Positions 7,741-15,823 of a stretch of 41,415 nt of DNA are shown here, one piece after another (position 1 is the first letter of the stretch; every line of letters begins with the position of its first letter). The stretch is taken from positions 1 through 41,415 of the forward strand of contig CAKSTO010000018.1 in the NCBI GenBank assembly GCA_934501115.1, given 5' to 3'. This stretch comes from an uncultured Faecalibacterium sp. (GTDB taxonomy: Bacteria; Bacillota; Clostridia; Oscillospirales; Ruminococcaceae). A program made the translations under genes and the position numbers. The notes beneath the pieces were generated by a model. That model was given only the letters and a program-made list of their open reading frames with translations. It did not search any database and was not told the DNA's origin.

Positions 7741-9491
7741 TGGAAGCCCAAAGCTACACCGCTCAAGAGCGGCGGGCGGCCAATCAGGTCTGGGCTGCTG
7801 CAGGAGCCTATGGCTTTGAACCGCTGTTTCTGGCACGCTATACCGACGGCACCACCGATTTTTACATGAATACCATTGTGGGACTGACCCACAAATACTA
7901 CGGTGACACGCTGATCCGAAGCATCTTTGACTGCTGGGACGGTGATCTGCGGCAGGCCATGCTGGATGACATGACATGGCTCTACCTTGAAAATGCCGTC
8001 TACCAGCTGGAGCTGCCCCGCCGCCCGGTGCTGGAAGCACTGCGCCATGCCCATGCGGACTATTTTTTCGCCATCCAGTACAAGCTCTCGCGTCAGGAGT
8101 GGATGGCAAAAAACCAGCTGGTCTACACCATGCAGGCCGCCCGCTGGCGCAGCATTCTGGGGCGTGCCCTGCCCGTGATGACGCCCTACGAGTCCGGGCT
8201 GTTCAAGGCGCTCATGCCAAAGACCGCCCCGGCACCGGATCAGTTGAAGAGCGAAATTTTATCTCTCTACGCAAAGTTCAACCTGTTTGACGGCACTGTG
8301 CACCAGAAAGCGGCGTTCCATCTGCATCTGGACGGTCTGATCGCAAAGCTGGCTACCAAGGCCATGCCGACCCAGATGATCAAGACAGATCGTGTGACTG
8401 TGGAGCACTCCCATTCTGCGGACGGCGGCGGCGGGCTGACTGTGGACAAACGCAAAGCCCATATCACCCTGAGGCAGAATGCCGAACAGGACAGAGCCTA
8501 CATCGAAAGCTGCTTCGGGCGCTCTCTCTACCCGCCGGAACGGCTGCGCAAGGCTGAGCAGGAGCTTTGCGTAGGCGACCATCTGGGCTGTCATCTATGG
8601 TTCAGTGCCGGAGTACCCAGCCCGGAGCAAGCTCCCACGCCAGAAGCAAGGCATCTGGCCGAGCAGGCCGAGCTGCAAGCCGACCGCAACCGTGCCTACT
8701 ACGCCAAGAACCGGGAGCTGCACCGCAGCGTCGTGCTGCGGCTCACCGAGCAGATCCGAAACTGCATCCTTGTACACCAGCAGCCCGATGCCCGCATTGC
8801 CCGCAGCGGAGACCTGAATGCCGGGCGGGTCTGGCGTGCCCCGCTTTTGAACGATGACCGGGTATTTTTGTGTGCTGAGGAGGAGAACCAGCCTGCCTTT
8901 ACCGTAGACCTTCTGCTGGACGCCTCCGCATCCCGCCTGCACTGTCAGGAGGTCATTGCGGCGCAGGGTTCGATCCTTGCCGAGAGCCTTGCAGCCTGCG
9001 GCATCCCGGTGCGGGTGTCCAGTTTCAGCAGCCTGCGCGGCTATACCGTCCTGCGCGTACTGAAGGGCTTTTCCGATAAAAATCTGCAGAGCATCAACCA
9101 ATACTTTGCCTCGGGCTGGAATCGCGACGGTCTGGCACTGCGGGCAGCAGGCGACCTTTTACAGTTCGCACCCGGCCCAGCCGCGCGGCATCTGCTCATT
9201 GTGCTGACCGATGCTTCGCCCAACGACAGCCGCCGCATTCCGCCCAGCGCAGAAAACCCGCTGGGCTGCGGCTACGAAGACGCCGCCGGTGTAGCCGACA
9301 CCGCTGCGCAGGTGCGCACACTGCAGCGCATGGGCATCCGGGTTTCGGCGGTGTTTATGGGGGAGGACAGCTCCGCCGGTGCTGCTGCACAGATCTACGG
9401 CAAAAACATGGCGCGTATCCGCGGCATGGATCAACTCGCCCGCGCTGCCGGGCAGCTGATCCAGAACGAGATCCGGGAGCTGGGCGATTGA
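7740..9491 (+). CDS. VWA domain protein, partner of the MoxR-type ATPase
   Basis: A 583-residue cytoplasmic protein with no signal peptide. The last third is a von Willebrand A domain. The metal-binding DxSxS motif is DASAS (after FTVDLLL), the later conserved stretch SGWNRDGLALRAAGDLL carries the RDG segment, and LLIVLTDASPND supplies the distal Asp. This resembles NorD/CobT-like partners of MoxR ATPases, which hold the client through the MIDAS metal while the ATPase does work. The first 380 residues match nothing I recognise. Overlap with the upstream ATPase (TGATG) and the terminator straight after indicate a two-gene operon. Client unknown. Confidence 0.83.
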   Translation: MEAQSYTAQERRAANQVWAAAGAYGFEPLFLARYTDGTTDFYMNTIVGLTHKYYGDTLIRSIFDCWDGDLRQAMLDDMTWLYLENAVYQLELPRRPVLEALRHAHADYFFAIQYKLSRQEWMAKNQLVYTMQAARWRSILGRALPVMTPYESGLFKALMPKTAPAPDQLKSEILSLYAKFNLFDGTVHQKAAFHLHLDGLIAKLATKAMPTQMIKTDRVTVEHSHSADGGGGLTVDKRKAHITLRQNAEQDRAYIESCFGRSLYPPERLRKAEQELCVGDHLGCHLWFSAGVPSPEQAPTPEARHLAEQAELQADRNRAYYAKNRELHRSVVLRLTEQIRNCILVHQQPDARIARSGDLNAGRVWRAPLLNDDRVFLCAEEENQPAFTVDLLLDASASRLHCQEVIAAQGSILAESLAACGIPVRVSSFSSLRGYTVLRVLKGFSDKNLQSINQYFASGWNRDGLALRAAGDLLQFAPGPAARHLLIVLTDASPNDSRRIPPSAENPLGCGYEDAAGVADTAAQVRTLQRMGIRVSAVFMGEDSSAGAAAQIYGKNMARIRGMDQLARAAGQLIQNEIRELGD

Positions 9492-9517
9492 TGCACTCCC
9501 TGTTGATCTCCAACAGA

Positions 9518-9560
9518 CCCGCAGATCGGGGCTTCTACGCCCCGATCTGCGGGCTTTTCT
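9518..9560 (+). terminator. Intrinsic terminator of the MoxR/VWA operon
   Basis: A perfect 15-bp stem (9518-9532 with 9539-9553) around a 6-base loop, followed by CTTTTCT. Confidence 0.9.
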
Positions 9561-9655
9561 CTTTCAAATACAACCAGCTCTCCTGTGCCACAACTATATT
9601 TCGATACAAAAGCCCTGAGACTCGCAAATAATTTTTCTTTTTGTCAAACTTATAG

Positions 9656-9684
9656 TTGTTTTTTGTTGTAGTTTGTGCTATACT
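9656..9684 (+). promoter_or_regulatory. Promoter of the unknown gene at 9801
   Basis: TTGTTT (9656-9661) and TATACT (9679-9684) are 17 bases apart in an AT-rich stretch. The rest of the 309-base gap (9492-9800) holds the upstream terminator and a leader of about 110 bases in which I see no clear structure. Confidence 0.55.
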
Positions 9685-9800
9685 AGGTTCAGTCAATAAA
9701 ACATTCCTGCGTGAGCGGCCGCTATGCACAGAGATGTCTGCCACAGCGCCCGCCTTTTATACAACGAACCGCTGTTTCTTTTTTCAAGGAGGAGCTCACG

Positions 9801-10562
9801 ATGGACGCCAACCGTTATTTTTCTGCCATGCACAACGCCATGTCGACCCAGCACCCGGGTGCCAAACTGCTTTTGGCGGTAACGCTGCAGGACACCTGCG
9901 GCAACGACGCCTGTCTGGAATTGAAACAGGTTCCCGGCGAAAACACTGCCATCCTGTGCTACTCCACCATGGGCCGCCGCTGCCTGAATTTCCAGTTGTT
10001 CCGTAAGGGCTGGCAGCTGTGCCACGATGCTGACGGCCAGCTGACCGGGCGTTTCCCAGCCAGTGCCGACAGCCTTCTGGCAGAAACGGATTTTCGTGCC
10101 TACTGCCGCGAAGATCGGCTGGACATGGCGCGCACTCAACGCATCCTGTCCGAGCTGCGCTCTCTTGCGGGAGCCGATCATCAGGGCAGCATCCCGCAGA
10201 ACGCCCGTACCGGTGCCGTGATCACCGTAGACAGCTTTGTGGGTGCCGGAGCTCACTGGACTTATTGGAGCCAGCGCGAGGTTCCAAGTCTGCCGCTGGC
10301 AGCCATCCTTTACTGGCTGGCAGATTTTCTGGCCGGGAGCGAACGCCGTACTTTGCAGTCTGACCCCCGCGCCGCGCAGCTCGCCGCATATTGGCTGGCC
10401 GGCGACACTGCCGTATTCTTCCATCCGTCTGTGCCGCTGACTGCCATGGGCCCTGCCGCTTCCGGCGCAGCTGCAGCAGTCAGCCGCAGCCGTTCGGTTC
10501 ACGCTTCCCCCGCCCGGAGCAAGAGCTGGCAGAGCATTCTGGCTGTGATGGCAAGCATGTGA
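9801..10562 (+). CDS. Hypothetical protein
   Basis: A 253-residue protein of unrecognised family. Start ATG 9801 is fixed by AAGGAGGAG 6-7 bases upstream; the frame is open further upstream but without a ribosome site. There is no signal peptide or clear membrane helix. The first two thirds are mixed alpha/beta with several Trp and Tyr (HWTYWSQRE) and a few Cys; the C-terminus turns into a low-complexity Ala/Ser/Arg stretch (SGAAAAVSRSRS). It has its own promoter and terminator, so it is a monocistronic unit. No function is proposed. Confidence 0.7.
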   Translation: MDANRYFSAMHNAMSTQHPGAKLLLAVTLQDTCGNDACLELKQVPGENTAILCYSTMGRRCLNFQLFRKGWQLCHDADGQLTGRFPASADSLLAETDFRAYCREDRLDMARTQRILSELRSLAGADHQGSIPQNARTGAVITVDSFVGAGAHWTYWSQREVPSLPLAAILYWLADFLAGSERRTLQSDPRAAQLAAYWLAGDTAVFFHPSVPLTAMGPAASGAAAAVSRSRSVHASPARSKSWQSILAVMASM

Positions 10563-10574
10563 ATCTTTCGCTGC

Positions 10575-10626
10575 AAAGCAAGGGGCTGCCGCACGTCATC
10601 TGGTGCAGCAGCCCCTTGCTTTTCTT
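10575..10626 (+). terminator. Intrinsic terminator, possibly bidirectional
   Basis: A perfect 15-bp stem (10575-10589 with 10608-10622) then CTTTTG. It lies between the convergent unknown gene and amidohydrolase gene, and its A-rich left flank could serve the minus strand as well. Confidence 0.85.
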
Positions 10627-10645
10627 TTGATCGCTTTCCGCAGTT

Positions 10646-11929
10646 TTATGCCAGATACGGGTCCAGCAGGGCATCAACTCTTTTATTGCGCTTCGGGTTC
10701 GGCTTTTTCACGGCATAACCGCGGCAGACCACCAGCTCCAGATGCTGCAATGCCCTCAGGTCATCCAGCGGATTTTTGCGGGTGACAATAAAATCTGCGC
10801 TCTTACCCGGCTCAATAGAGCCGGTAATGTCTCCCACCCCGGCCAGCTGCGCATTGCGCAGCGTAGCAGTGTACAGGGCAAACCGATTGCTGACCCCGCA
10901 GTATTTGTGGAAATAGCACAGTTCCCGCCAAAAATCATACTGGGTGATGTACGGGCAGCCCACATCGTTGCCCAAACCGACCGGGATGCCGTTGGCAAGA
11001 GCGGTTTTTGCACTTTCGACCACGCCGTCAAAGACGATTTTTCCATTGTACTGGTCTTTTTCGGACGCGCCGGAAACCGCTGTATCAAACAGCGCATAGG
11101 GCAGCGCCGGGGAGATGGTCGTGCACACAAAGGCACCCCGCTCCTGATACAGGCGGATGGTCTGCTCGTCCATTTTTGCGCCATGCTCGATGGAGTCCAC
11201 GCCATTTTCCAAAGCCACCTTGACGCCCTCGGGCGACTCTGTGTGTGCCGCTACGGTGTAGCCCAGCCTGTGGGCTTCGTCGCAGACCGCCCTGACCATC
11301 TCCGGCGGCATTTTCAGCTCACCGGGCGTACCCTTTTCAGCGGCGTCCAGCACGCCGCCTGTGATCATCAGTTTAACAAGATCTACTTTCTGGCCGCTGG
11401 CTTTTTTGAGCTGCGCCAGAGCCTCGTCGTTGTTGTGAGCCGCCACTGCCACCGAGCCCGCCATGTGCCCGCCCGGCACCGAAATACCTTCGTTGGCGGC
11501 AAGAATGCGCGGTGCAAGCAGTCTGCCTGCGGCGGCGGCGTCACGGCAGCGGGTGTCGAAATCCGCAATGCCGCCCACGGTACGGATGGTAGTCACGCCA
11601 CCCAGCAGTTCCAGCTTTGCGTAGCTGCACACCAGCCTGTAGGCTACCGCACGGGTCAGGCCGTTGCTCAGAATTTTGCGCACCAGCGCAGCATTATCCC
11701 GCGGCTTTGCGCTGGGCTTACCGTTGCCTGCCAGATGCACATGCAGATTGACCAGACCCGGCATCAGGTAGCCGCCCCGCAGGTCAATGACCTCATAGCC
11801 ATCCAGATCCACGCCCTCGTCTGCAACAGCGGTGATTCTGTCGTCTCTGGTCAGGATGATCTTGTGGGCAGTGGGCTGCATCTGCTCGGTGCCGTCCAGA
11901 AGGATGCCATTTGTATATGCGCGCTTCAT
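10646..11929 (-). CDS. Amidohydrolase family metal-dependent hydrolase
   Basis: A 427-residue TIM-barrel hydrolase. Metal ligands of the family are visible: NLHVHL after the first strand (HxH), a Lys in VDLVKLMITGG, His in YTVAAHTES, His in VDSIEHGAKMD and a late Asp in GLGNDVGCP. The C-terminus (GDITGSIEPGKSADFIVTRKNPLDDL) closes the small beta-sandwich, as in imidazolonepropionase-related and prolidase-type members. These enzymes cleave C-N bonds in cyclic amides or dipeptides; the exact substrate cannot be read from sequence. It has its own promoter, and AGGGAGGAAG before the ATG. It is transcribed in the same direction as the ABC importer operon but separated from it by a terminator. Confidence 0.88.
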   Translation of the reverse strand: MKRAYTNGILLDGTEQMQPTAHKIILTRDDRITAVADEGVDLDGYEVIDLRGGYLMPGLVNLHVHLAGNGKPSAKPRDNAALVRKILSNGLTRAVAYRLVCSYAKLELLGGVTTIRTVGGIADFDTRCRDAAAAGRLLAPRILAANEGISVPGGHMAGSVAVAAHNNDEALAQLKKASGQKVDLVKLMITGGVLDAAEKGTPGELKMPPEMVRAVCDEAHRLGYTVAAHTESPEGVKVALENGVDSIEHGAKMDEQTIRLYQERGAFVCTTISPALPYALFDTAVSGASEKDQYNGKIVFDGVVESAKTALANGIPVGLGNDVGCPYITQYDFWRELCYFHKYCGVSNRFALYTATLRNAQLAGVGDITGSIEPGKSADFIVTRKNPLDDLRALQHLELVVCRGYAVKKPNPKRNKRVDALLDPYLA

Positions 11930-11985
11930 GGGATGCTTCCTCCCTTTTTCGATCTGAAAGATTTTCCACTCGAGTCGTTTTATTC

Positions 11986-12014
11986 AGTATAGCACGTTCT
12001 GCCGGGCAGCGCAA
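11986..12014 (-). promoter_or_regulatory. Promoter of the amidohydrolase gene
   Basis: On the minus strand TTGCGC (12009-12014) and TATACT (11986-11991) are separated by 17 bases, just after the terminator of the importer operon. Confidence 0.6.
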
Positions 12015-12015
12015 C

Positions 12016-12054
12016 GCAAAAACGGGCAGGAAAGGTTCAGCCCTCTCCTGCCCG
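12016..12054 (-). terminator. Intrinsic terminator of the amino-acid importer operon
   Basis: Read on the minus strand, CGGGCAGGA (12054-12046) pairs with TCCTGCCCG (12031-12023) and is followed by TTTTTG. It closes the operon that begins at the promoter near 15473. Confidence 0.85.
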
Positions 12055-12069
12055 CTCGATGTTATTTAT

Positions 12070-13029
12070 TTACTGTGCGGCTGCACTGGAAGCTACTTCG
12101 GAAGCAGCAGCCTCAGAAGCTGCTGCCTCGCTGCCGGAAGCGGTCTCGCCGCCCTCAACAACCAGCTCGTCCTCATAGTCAAGGCCGTAGGTATCCACCA
12201 GAGTCTCCTCATAGTCCTTGTGGAAGAAGTTCTCTTCGCCCAGAGCCTTGATTTCCTCGTTCAGCCAATCCAGAACGGTGGTGTTGCCCTGGCTTACAGC
12301 GGGAGCGATGGTATCCTGACTGCCCAGAGAGGGGATGCCGACGGTATAGCCGGTGTTCTGCTTTGCGAAAGCGATGACCTCGGTGTTGTCGTTCGCCCAT
12401 GCCACGCCATTGCCGTTTTCCAGAGCGTTCTTTGCAGTTGCGTAGGAATCATACTTCTGCAGGGAGATGTCGGGATACTCCTTCGTCAGGTAGGTCTCGG
12501 CAGTGGTGCCGGAAATAACGATCATCTGGTCGTCAGCGTTCCAGTTGTCCAGAGTGGTGATAACGTTGCTGTCCGGAGAGATGACGCCCAGTGCCACATT
12601 CATGTAGGGCAGTGCGAAGTCTACTTCTTCAGCGCGCTCAGGGGTGACGGTGAAGTTTGCCAGAATCACGTCCACCTTGCCCGTCTGCAGGTATTCGATG
12701 CGGTTTGCAGCTTCGGTCGAAACGAAGTTGATCTCCACACCCAGATCTTCGCCCAGACGGCGTGCAAAGTAGACATCATAGCCCTGATACTCACCGTTCT
12801 CGTCCACATAGCCGAACGGGTTCTTGTCGGAGAATACGCCGATATTGATGGTGCCGGACTCCTTGATCTGATCCAAAGTGCGGTAGACCACACCGCTGCC
12901 GGAAGCTGCACTGCCAGCAGATGCTGCGGTGGAGGCAGAGGAACCGCCGCAAGCGGTCAGAACAGCAGCAGCGGATGCTGCGCCCAGACCCAGCAGGAAG
13001 GAACGGCGAGAAATTTTGGACAGTTTCAT
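12070..13029 (-). CDS. Amino-acid (probably cysteine) ABC transporter substrate-binding lipoprotein
   Basis: A 319-residue family 3 solute-binding lipoprotein. The signal carries SRRSFLLG and the lipobox LTAC with Cys27, followed by a Ser/Ala/Gly linker. The binding fold starts at LDQIKESGTINIGVFSD and includes NPFGYVDENGEYQGYDV and VILANFTVTPERAEEVDFALPYM. The stretches FTVTPERAEEVDF, ALGVIS, the DTIAPAV loop and the ending FFHKDYEETL...VVEGGE strongly recall CjaA, the cysteine-binding protein of Campylobacter. That comparison is from memory, not from an alignment. Together with the poly-Cys leader of the operon it points to cysteine or cystine. The last 25 residues are an unusual Ala/Ser/Glu repeat. 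It is the last gene of the operon, with AAAGGAG before the ATG. Confidence 0.85.
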   Translation of the reverse strand: MKLSKISRRSFLLGLGAASAAAVLTACGGSSASTAASAGSAASGSGVVYRTLDQIKESGTINIGVFSDKNPFGYVDENGEYQGYDVYFARRLGEDLGVEINFVSTEAANRIEYLQTGKVDVILANFTVTPERAEEVDFALPYMNVALGVISPDSNVITTLDNWNADDQMIVISGTTAETYLTKEYPDISLQKYDSYATAKNALENGNGVAWANDNTEVIAFAKQNTGYTVGIPSLGSQDTIAPAVSQGNTTVLDWLNEEIKALGEENFFHKDYEETLVDTYGLDYEDELVVEGGETASGSEAAASEAAASEVASSAAAQ

Positions 13030-13102
13030 AATGGTTTCTCCTTTACAAAATCTTTCCCTTACGACTCCGGACGACCCAGAGCCCTTTATTGTGATCTGTG
13101 AC

Positions 13103-13852
13103 TCATTTCACAGCATCAAACGTAAATGTCCGCAGGAAGCGCTGTGCACGCTCCGTCTTGGGGTGATCGAAGAACTCCGCCGGCGGGGCTTCTTCCACGA
13201 TCTTGCCGCCGTCCAGAAAGATGACCCGGTCAGCAATGGCACGAGCAAACTGCATCTCGTGGGTAACGATGATCATGGTGCGGCCATTCTTGGCCAGATC
13301 CATCATCACGTCCAGCACCTCGCGCACCATTTCAGGGTCAAGAGCAGCGGTCACCTCGTCAAAGAGCAGGATCTCGGGATGCATACACAGCGCACGCACG
13401 ATCGCAACACGCTGCTTCTGGCCGCCGGAAAGCTCACGGGGGTAGCTGTTTTTCTTGGCAAGCAGACCCACGCGCTCCAGCAGAGCCTCCGCCTCCTTTT
13501 GTACTTCCTCTCTCGGGCGTTTCTGCACCTTGGTGGGTGCCAGCAGGATATTATCCAGCACGGTCAGATGCGGGAACAGCTCGTAGCTCTGGAACACCAT
13601 GCCGATGCGCTGGCGCAGCTGAGTCAGGTTTTTGCCGCCGTAAGCGACAGTTTCATTGCCCAGACGGACCCGGCCGCTCTGGGTGGGTTCCAGACCGTTC
13701 AGGCAGCGCAGCAGAGTGCTCTTGCCGCAGCCGGAGGGGCCGACCACCACAATGACCTCGCCGGGTTTGACGGCAAAACTGATGTCGTCCAGAACCGGGG
13801 TCTCGCCGTAGGCTTTGATCAGATGTTCAACAGTCAGAATAGGTTCTGCCAT
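13103..13852 (-). CDS. Polar amino-acid ABC transporter ATP-binding protein
   Basis: A 249-residue ATPase of the GlnQ/TcyC group. Walker A GPSGCGKST is near residues 39-47, Q-loop VFQSYELFPHLTV, signature LSGGQKQRVAI, Walker B ILLFDEVTAALDPE and the switch His in VTHEMQFA. It energises import through the two permeases encoded just upstream. It starts 6 bases after the permease stop and precedes the binding-protein gene by 73 bases. All catalytic motifs are intact. Specificity (cysteine/cystine) is inferred from operon context only. Confidence 0.92.
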   Translation of the reverse strand: MAEPILTVEHLIKAYGETPVLDDISFAVKPGEVIVVVGPSGCGKSTLLRCLNGLEPTQSGRVRLGNETVAYGGKNLTQLRQRIGMVFQSYELFPHLTVLDNILLAPTKVQKRPREEVQKEAEALLERVGLLAKKNSYPRELSGGQKQRVAIVRALCMHPEILLFDEVTAALDPEMVREVLDVMMDLAKNGRTMIIVTHEMQFARAIADRVIFLDGGKIVEEAPPAEFFDHPKTERAQRFLRTFTFDAVK

Positions 13853-13858
13853 GTACGG

Positions 13859-14533
13859 TCACTTCCATTTCTTTTCGAGGTAGGATGCCAGCAGGCTGAT
13901 GGGCCAGCAGGCAAAGAAGTATAACACGAAAACCATGAGATAAATGCCGAATGCTGCATTGGGGCTGGCGGTGCGGTTGGCTTCAATGATCTGCTGCGCC
14001 ACCTTGATCACCTCCACCACACCGATCATCAGCACCAGACTGGTGGTCTTGATCATACGGGTAATGAGGTTGATGGACAGCGGGATCAAGCGACGCACCG
14101 TCTGCGGGATGATGATGTACCAGTAGGTCTGCGCCCGGCTCATGCCAAGTGCCTCTGCGCTCTCATACTGATGCTTCGGGATGGCGATCAGTGCACCGCG
14201 CACAAGGTCGCTCATTTCGGCAGTGCCCCAAAGTACAAACACGATGATCGACGCTGTTTCGCCGGAAAGATTCCAGCCGAAGGCACGGGTGGTGCCAAAG
14301 TAAACAAGAAACAGAAGCACCATCTGCGGCATGATCCGGATGAACTCCAGATACAACCGCAGGATCGCCTTGATGATGGGATTGCGAAAGGTCATCAGCA
14401 CACCCAGCAGGATGCCAAGCGGCAGGCTGATGAGCACCGAGGCAGCACTGATCTTCAGCGCGACGCCGAGGCCGCCCAGCAGGCGGGCCAGATTTTTGCC
14501 CTTGAACAGGACCTCAAGACCCAAATCCAGCAT
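13859..14533 (-). CDS. Polar amino-acid ABC transporter permease
   Basis: A 224-residue inner-membrane permease of the HisM/GlnP class with about five helices. The EAA-type coupling loop ESAEALGMSRAQTYWYIIIPQ docks with the ATPase. The start overlaps the end of the preceding permease gene by 20 bases, so the two are translationally coupled and probably form a heterodimeric channel. Its ATG lies inside the coding sequence of the upstream gene. Confidence 0.9.
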   Translation of the reverse strand: MLDLGLEVLFKGKNLARLLGGLGVALKISAASVLISLPLGILLGVLMTFRNPIIKAILRLYLEFIRIMPQMVLLFLVYFGTTRAFGWNLSGETASIIVFVLWGTAEMSDLVRGALIAIPKHQYESAEALGMSRAQTYWYIIIPQTVRRLIPLSINLITRMIKTTSLVLMIGVVEVIKVAQQIIEANRTASPNAAFGIYLMVFVLYFFACWPISLLASYLEKKWK

Positions 14534-15173
14534 AGCGCAGCCTCCTCTCGATCAGGCTGCCCACGATGGACACCGGCAGCAGAATGATGAGGTAGAATAC
14601 CACCAGCAGGAACAGGCACTCGATGGTCTTGGAGTACATGCCGATCAGGTCTTTGGCCGTGAACATCAGATCCATCAGGCTGACTGCGCTGAAAACGCTG
14701 GTCTCCTTGAGCAGGAAGATCACGTTCGCCATAAATGCCGGCATACTGGTTGACATCGCCTGCGGAAGAACAACATACCGCATGGCCTGCCAGCGGCTCA
14801 TCCCCAGACTGTAGGCGCTCTCGGTCTGGATGGGTTCAATGGCTTCCAGACCGCTGCGAATGGCTTCAGCCATATAGCTCCCACCCAGAAACGCCAGACC
14901 CGCAATGCCGCAGATCTCGGCGTTGGTCTTGATGCCAACCTTGGGCAGACCGTAATAAATGAAGAACAGCTGCACCAGCAGCGGCGTGTTGCGGGAAAGC
15001 TGAATGTATACCCCCACGATCTGACGAAGAACGGGTATTCTGTCATACTGGATCACCGCACATACAAGGCCGATGATGATTGCGAAAATGATGCCCGCGA
15101 CGCCCAGCCGCACGGTAAGCACAGCAGCTTTCTGGTAAAGCGGCAAATATTGCTGGATCGCATTCCAGTCCAT
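14514..15173 (-). CDS. Polar amino-acid ABC transporter permease (first structural gene)
   Basis: A 219-residue permease of the same class. It has N-terminal helices, the RNTPLLVQLFFIYYGLP signature typical of amino-acid permeases, and the coupling loop ESAYSLGMSRWQAMRYVVLPQ. It is the first structural gene after the cysteine-rich leader and terminator at 15211-15473. A strong AAGGAGGGG precedes the ATG. Together with the second permease, the ATPase and the binding protein it makes a complete importer. Confidence 0.9.
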   Translation of the reverse strand: MDWNAIQQYLPLYQKAAVLTVRLGVAGIIFAIIIGLVCAVIQYDRIPVLRQIVGVYIQLSRNTPLLVQLFFIYYGLPKVGIKTNAEICGIAGLAFLGGSYMAEAIRSGLEAIEPIQTESAYSLGMSRWQAMRYVVLPQAMSTSMPAFMANVIFLLKETSVFSAVSLMDLMFTAKDLIGMYSKTIECLFLLVVFYLIILLPVSIVGSLIERRLRYAGFGS

Positions 15174-15210
15174 TGCCGGATCCCCTCCTTGTATCCTGAT
15201 AGATTACAGG

Positions 15211-15253
15211 CCAAAACAAAAAAGCCCGGAAGCTCCCTTCTCAGTAAGCTTCC
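15211..15253 (-). terminator. Candidate attenuator terminator in the importer leader
   Basis: On the minus strand GGAAGCT (15253-15247) pairs with AGCTTCC (15234-15228), followed by GGGCTTTTTTGTTTT. It lies after the leader peptide stop and 38 bases before the first permease gene, so readthrough is needed for expression. The 5' arm GGAAGC can instead pair with GCTTCC inside the leader peptide gene (15349-15344), a possible antiterminator. Confidence 0.75.
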
Positions 15254-15265
15254 AGGCGGTTAAAG

Positions 15266-15388
15266 TCAGCATTTCACTGCGCATCCAGCGCAGGAGTGCG
15301 GGGAGCTTTTCATTTTGTCCCCCGCTGCAGAGCGGCCAGTCCGGGAAGCGTATGTCAGACAACAACACATTGCACAACAACACATCAT
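15266..15388 (-). CDS. Cysteine-rich leader peptide of the importer operon
   Basis: A 40-codon open frame that begins MMCCCAMCCC, with two runs of three TGT codons at positions 3-5 and 8-10, and three more Cys at 33, 36 and 40 (nine in all). GGGAGG sits 8 bases before the first ATG. It starts about 50 bases after a good promoter and ends 13 bases before a terminator hairpin. This is the architecture of a transcription attenuator of the trp/his leader type. When charged tRNA-Cys is scarce the ribosome would stall on the Cys codons, free the GCTTCC segment in codons 14-15 to pair with the terminator arm, and let transcription enter the importer genes. The peptide itself probably has no other role. 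Function is inferred from layout; no family match is claimed. Confidence 0.75.
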   Translation of the reverse strand: MMCCCAMCCCLTYASRTGRSAAGDKMKSSPHSCAGCAVKC

Positions 15389-15444
15389 GACCGTTTCCTC
15401 CCTGCAGATCACTTTTTCGGATTTGTTCTCGACCCGATGCTCGT

Positions 15445-15473
15445 AGTTTACACCCCATTACCCAGTATGTCAA
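15445..15473 (-). promoter_or_regulatory. Promoter of the cysteine-type importer operon
   Basis: On the minus strand a consensus TTGACA (15468-15473) is 17 bases from TAAACT (15445-15450). Transcription would start near 15438, giving a leader of about 265 bases before the first permease. Confidence 0.7.
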
Positions 15474-15609
15474 TATGATTATGGGACTTTTCTCCGCACT
15501 TCGCTCAATCGGCCTAAAATCGGGTCATCCGTCAAATAAAATTTATTCATTTTGCAACACTAACCGTTCTCATATCAAGGACAACTCAGGCTTTTTTTCA
15601 GCAGCTCCT

Positions 15610-15682
15610 CCCTCTCCGTCATCGTTTACACGATGATGTCATATCCCCCTCTGGCACTTTGTGCGCCCCCTCAGAGACAGGG
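15610..15682. repeat. Degenerate copy of the palindromic intergenic element
   Basis: CCCTCTCCGTCATCG at 15610-15624 followed by CGATG matches the left part of the element at 3372-3398, with an internal CATCG/CGATG hairpin, and a decayed end CCCTCAGAGA near 15668. The rest of the 15480-15823 gap holds no gene I can support; an imperfect CTCCTT/AAGGAG hairpin lies near 15709-15737. Confidence 0.35.
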
Positions 15683-15823
15683 TTCCTGGCAATACAGGAA
15701 GTTTTTCTCCTTGCCAAAGGCTTTGCCTGAAGGAGTATCCTTATAAATAAACTCCCCTGTCCCCGGACACACTACCTTCAAAGCCCCTTTGCGGCGGGGC
15801 GGGAAAGGGAGCGTTATATTTTA

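Noticed and set aside
15174..15473. T-box riboswitch before the amino-acid importer
   Set aside because: I could not find a convincing T-box sequence (TGGN, AGGGTGGNACCGCG type) in the leader; the translated Cys-codon frame explains the region better.
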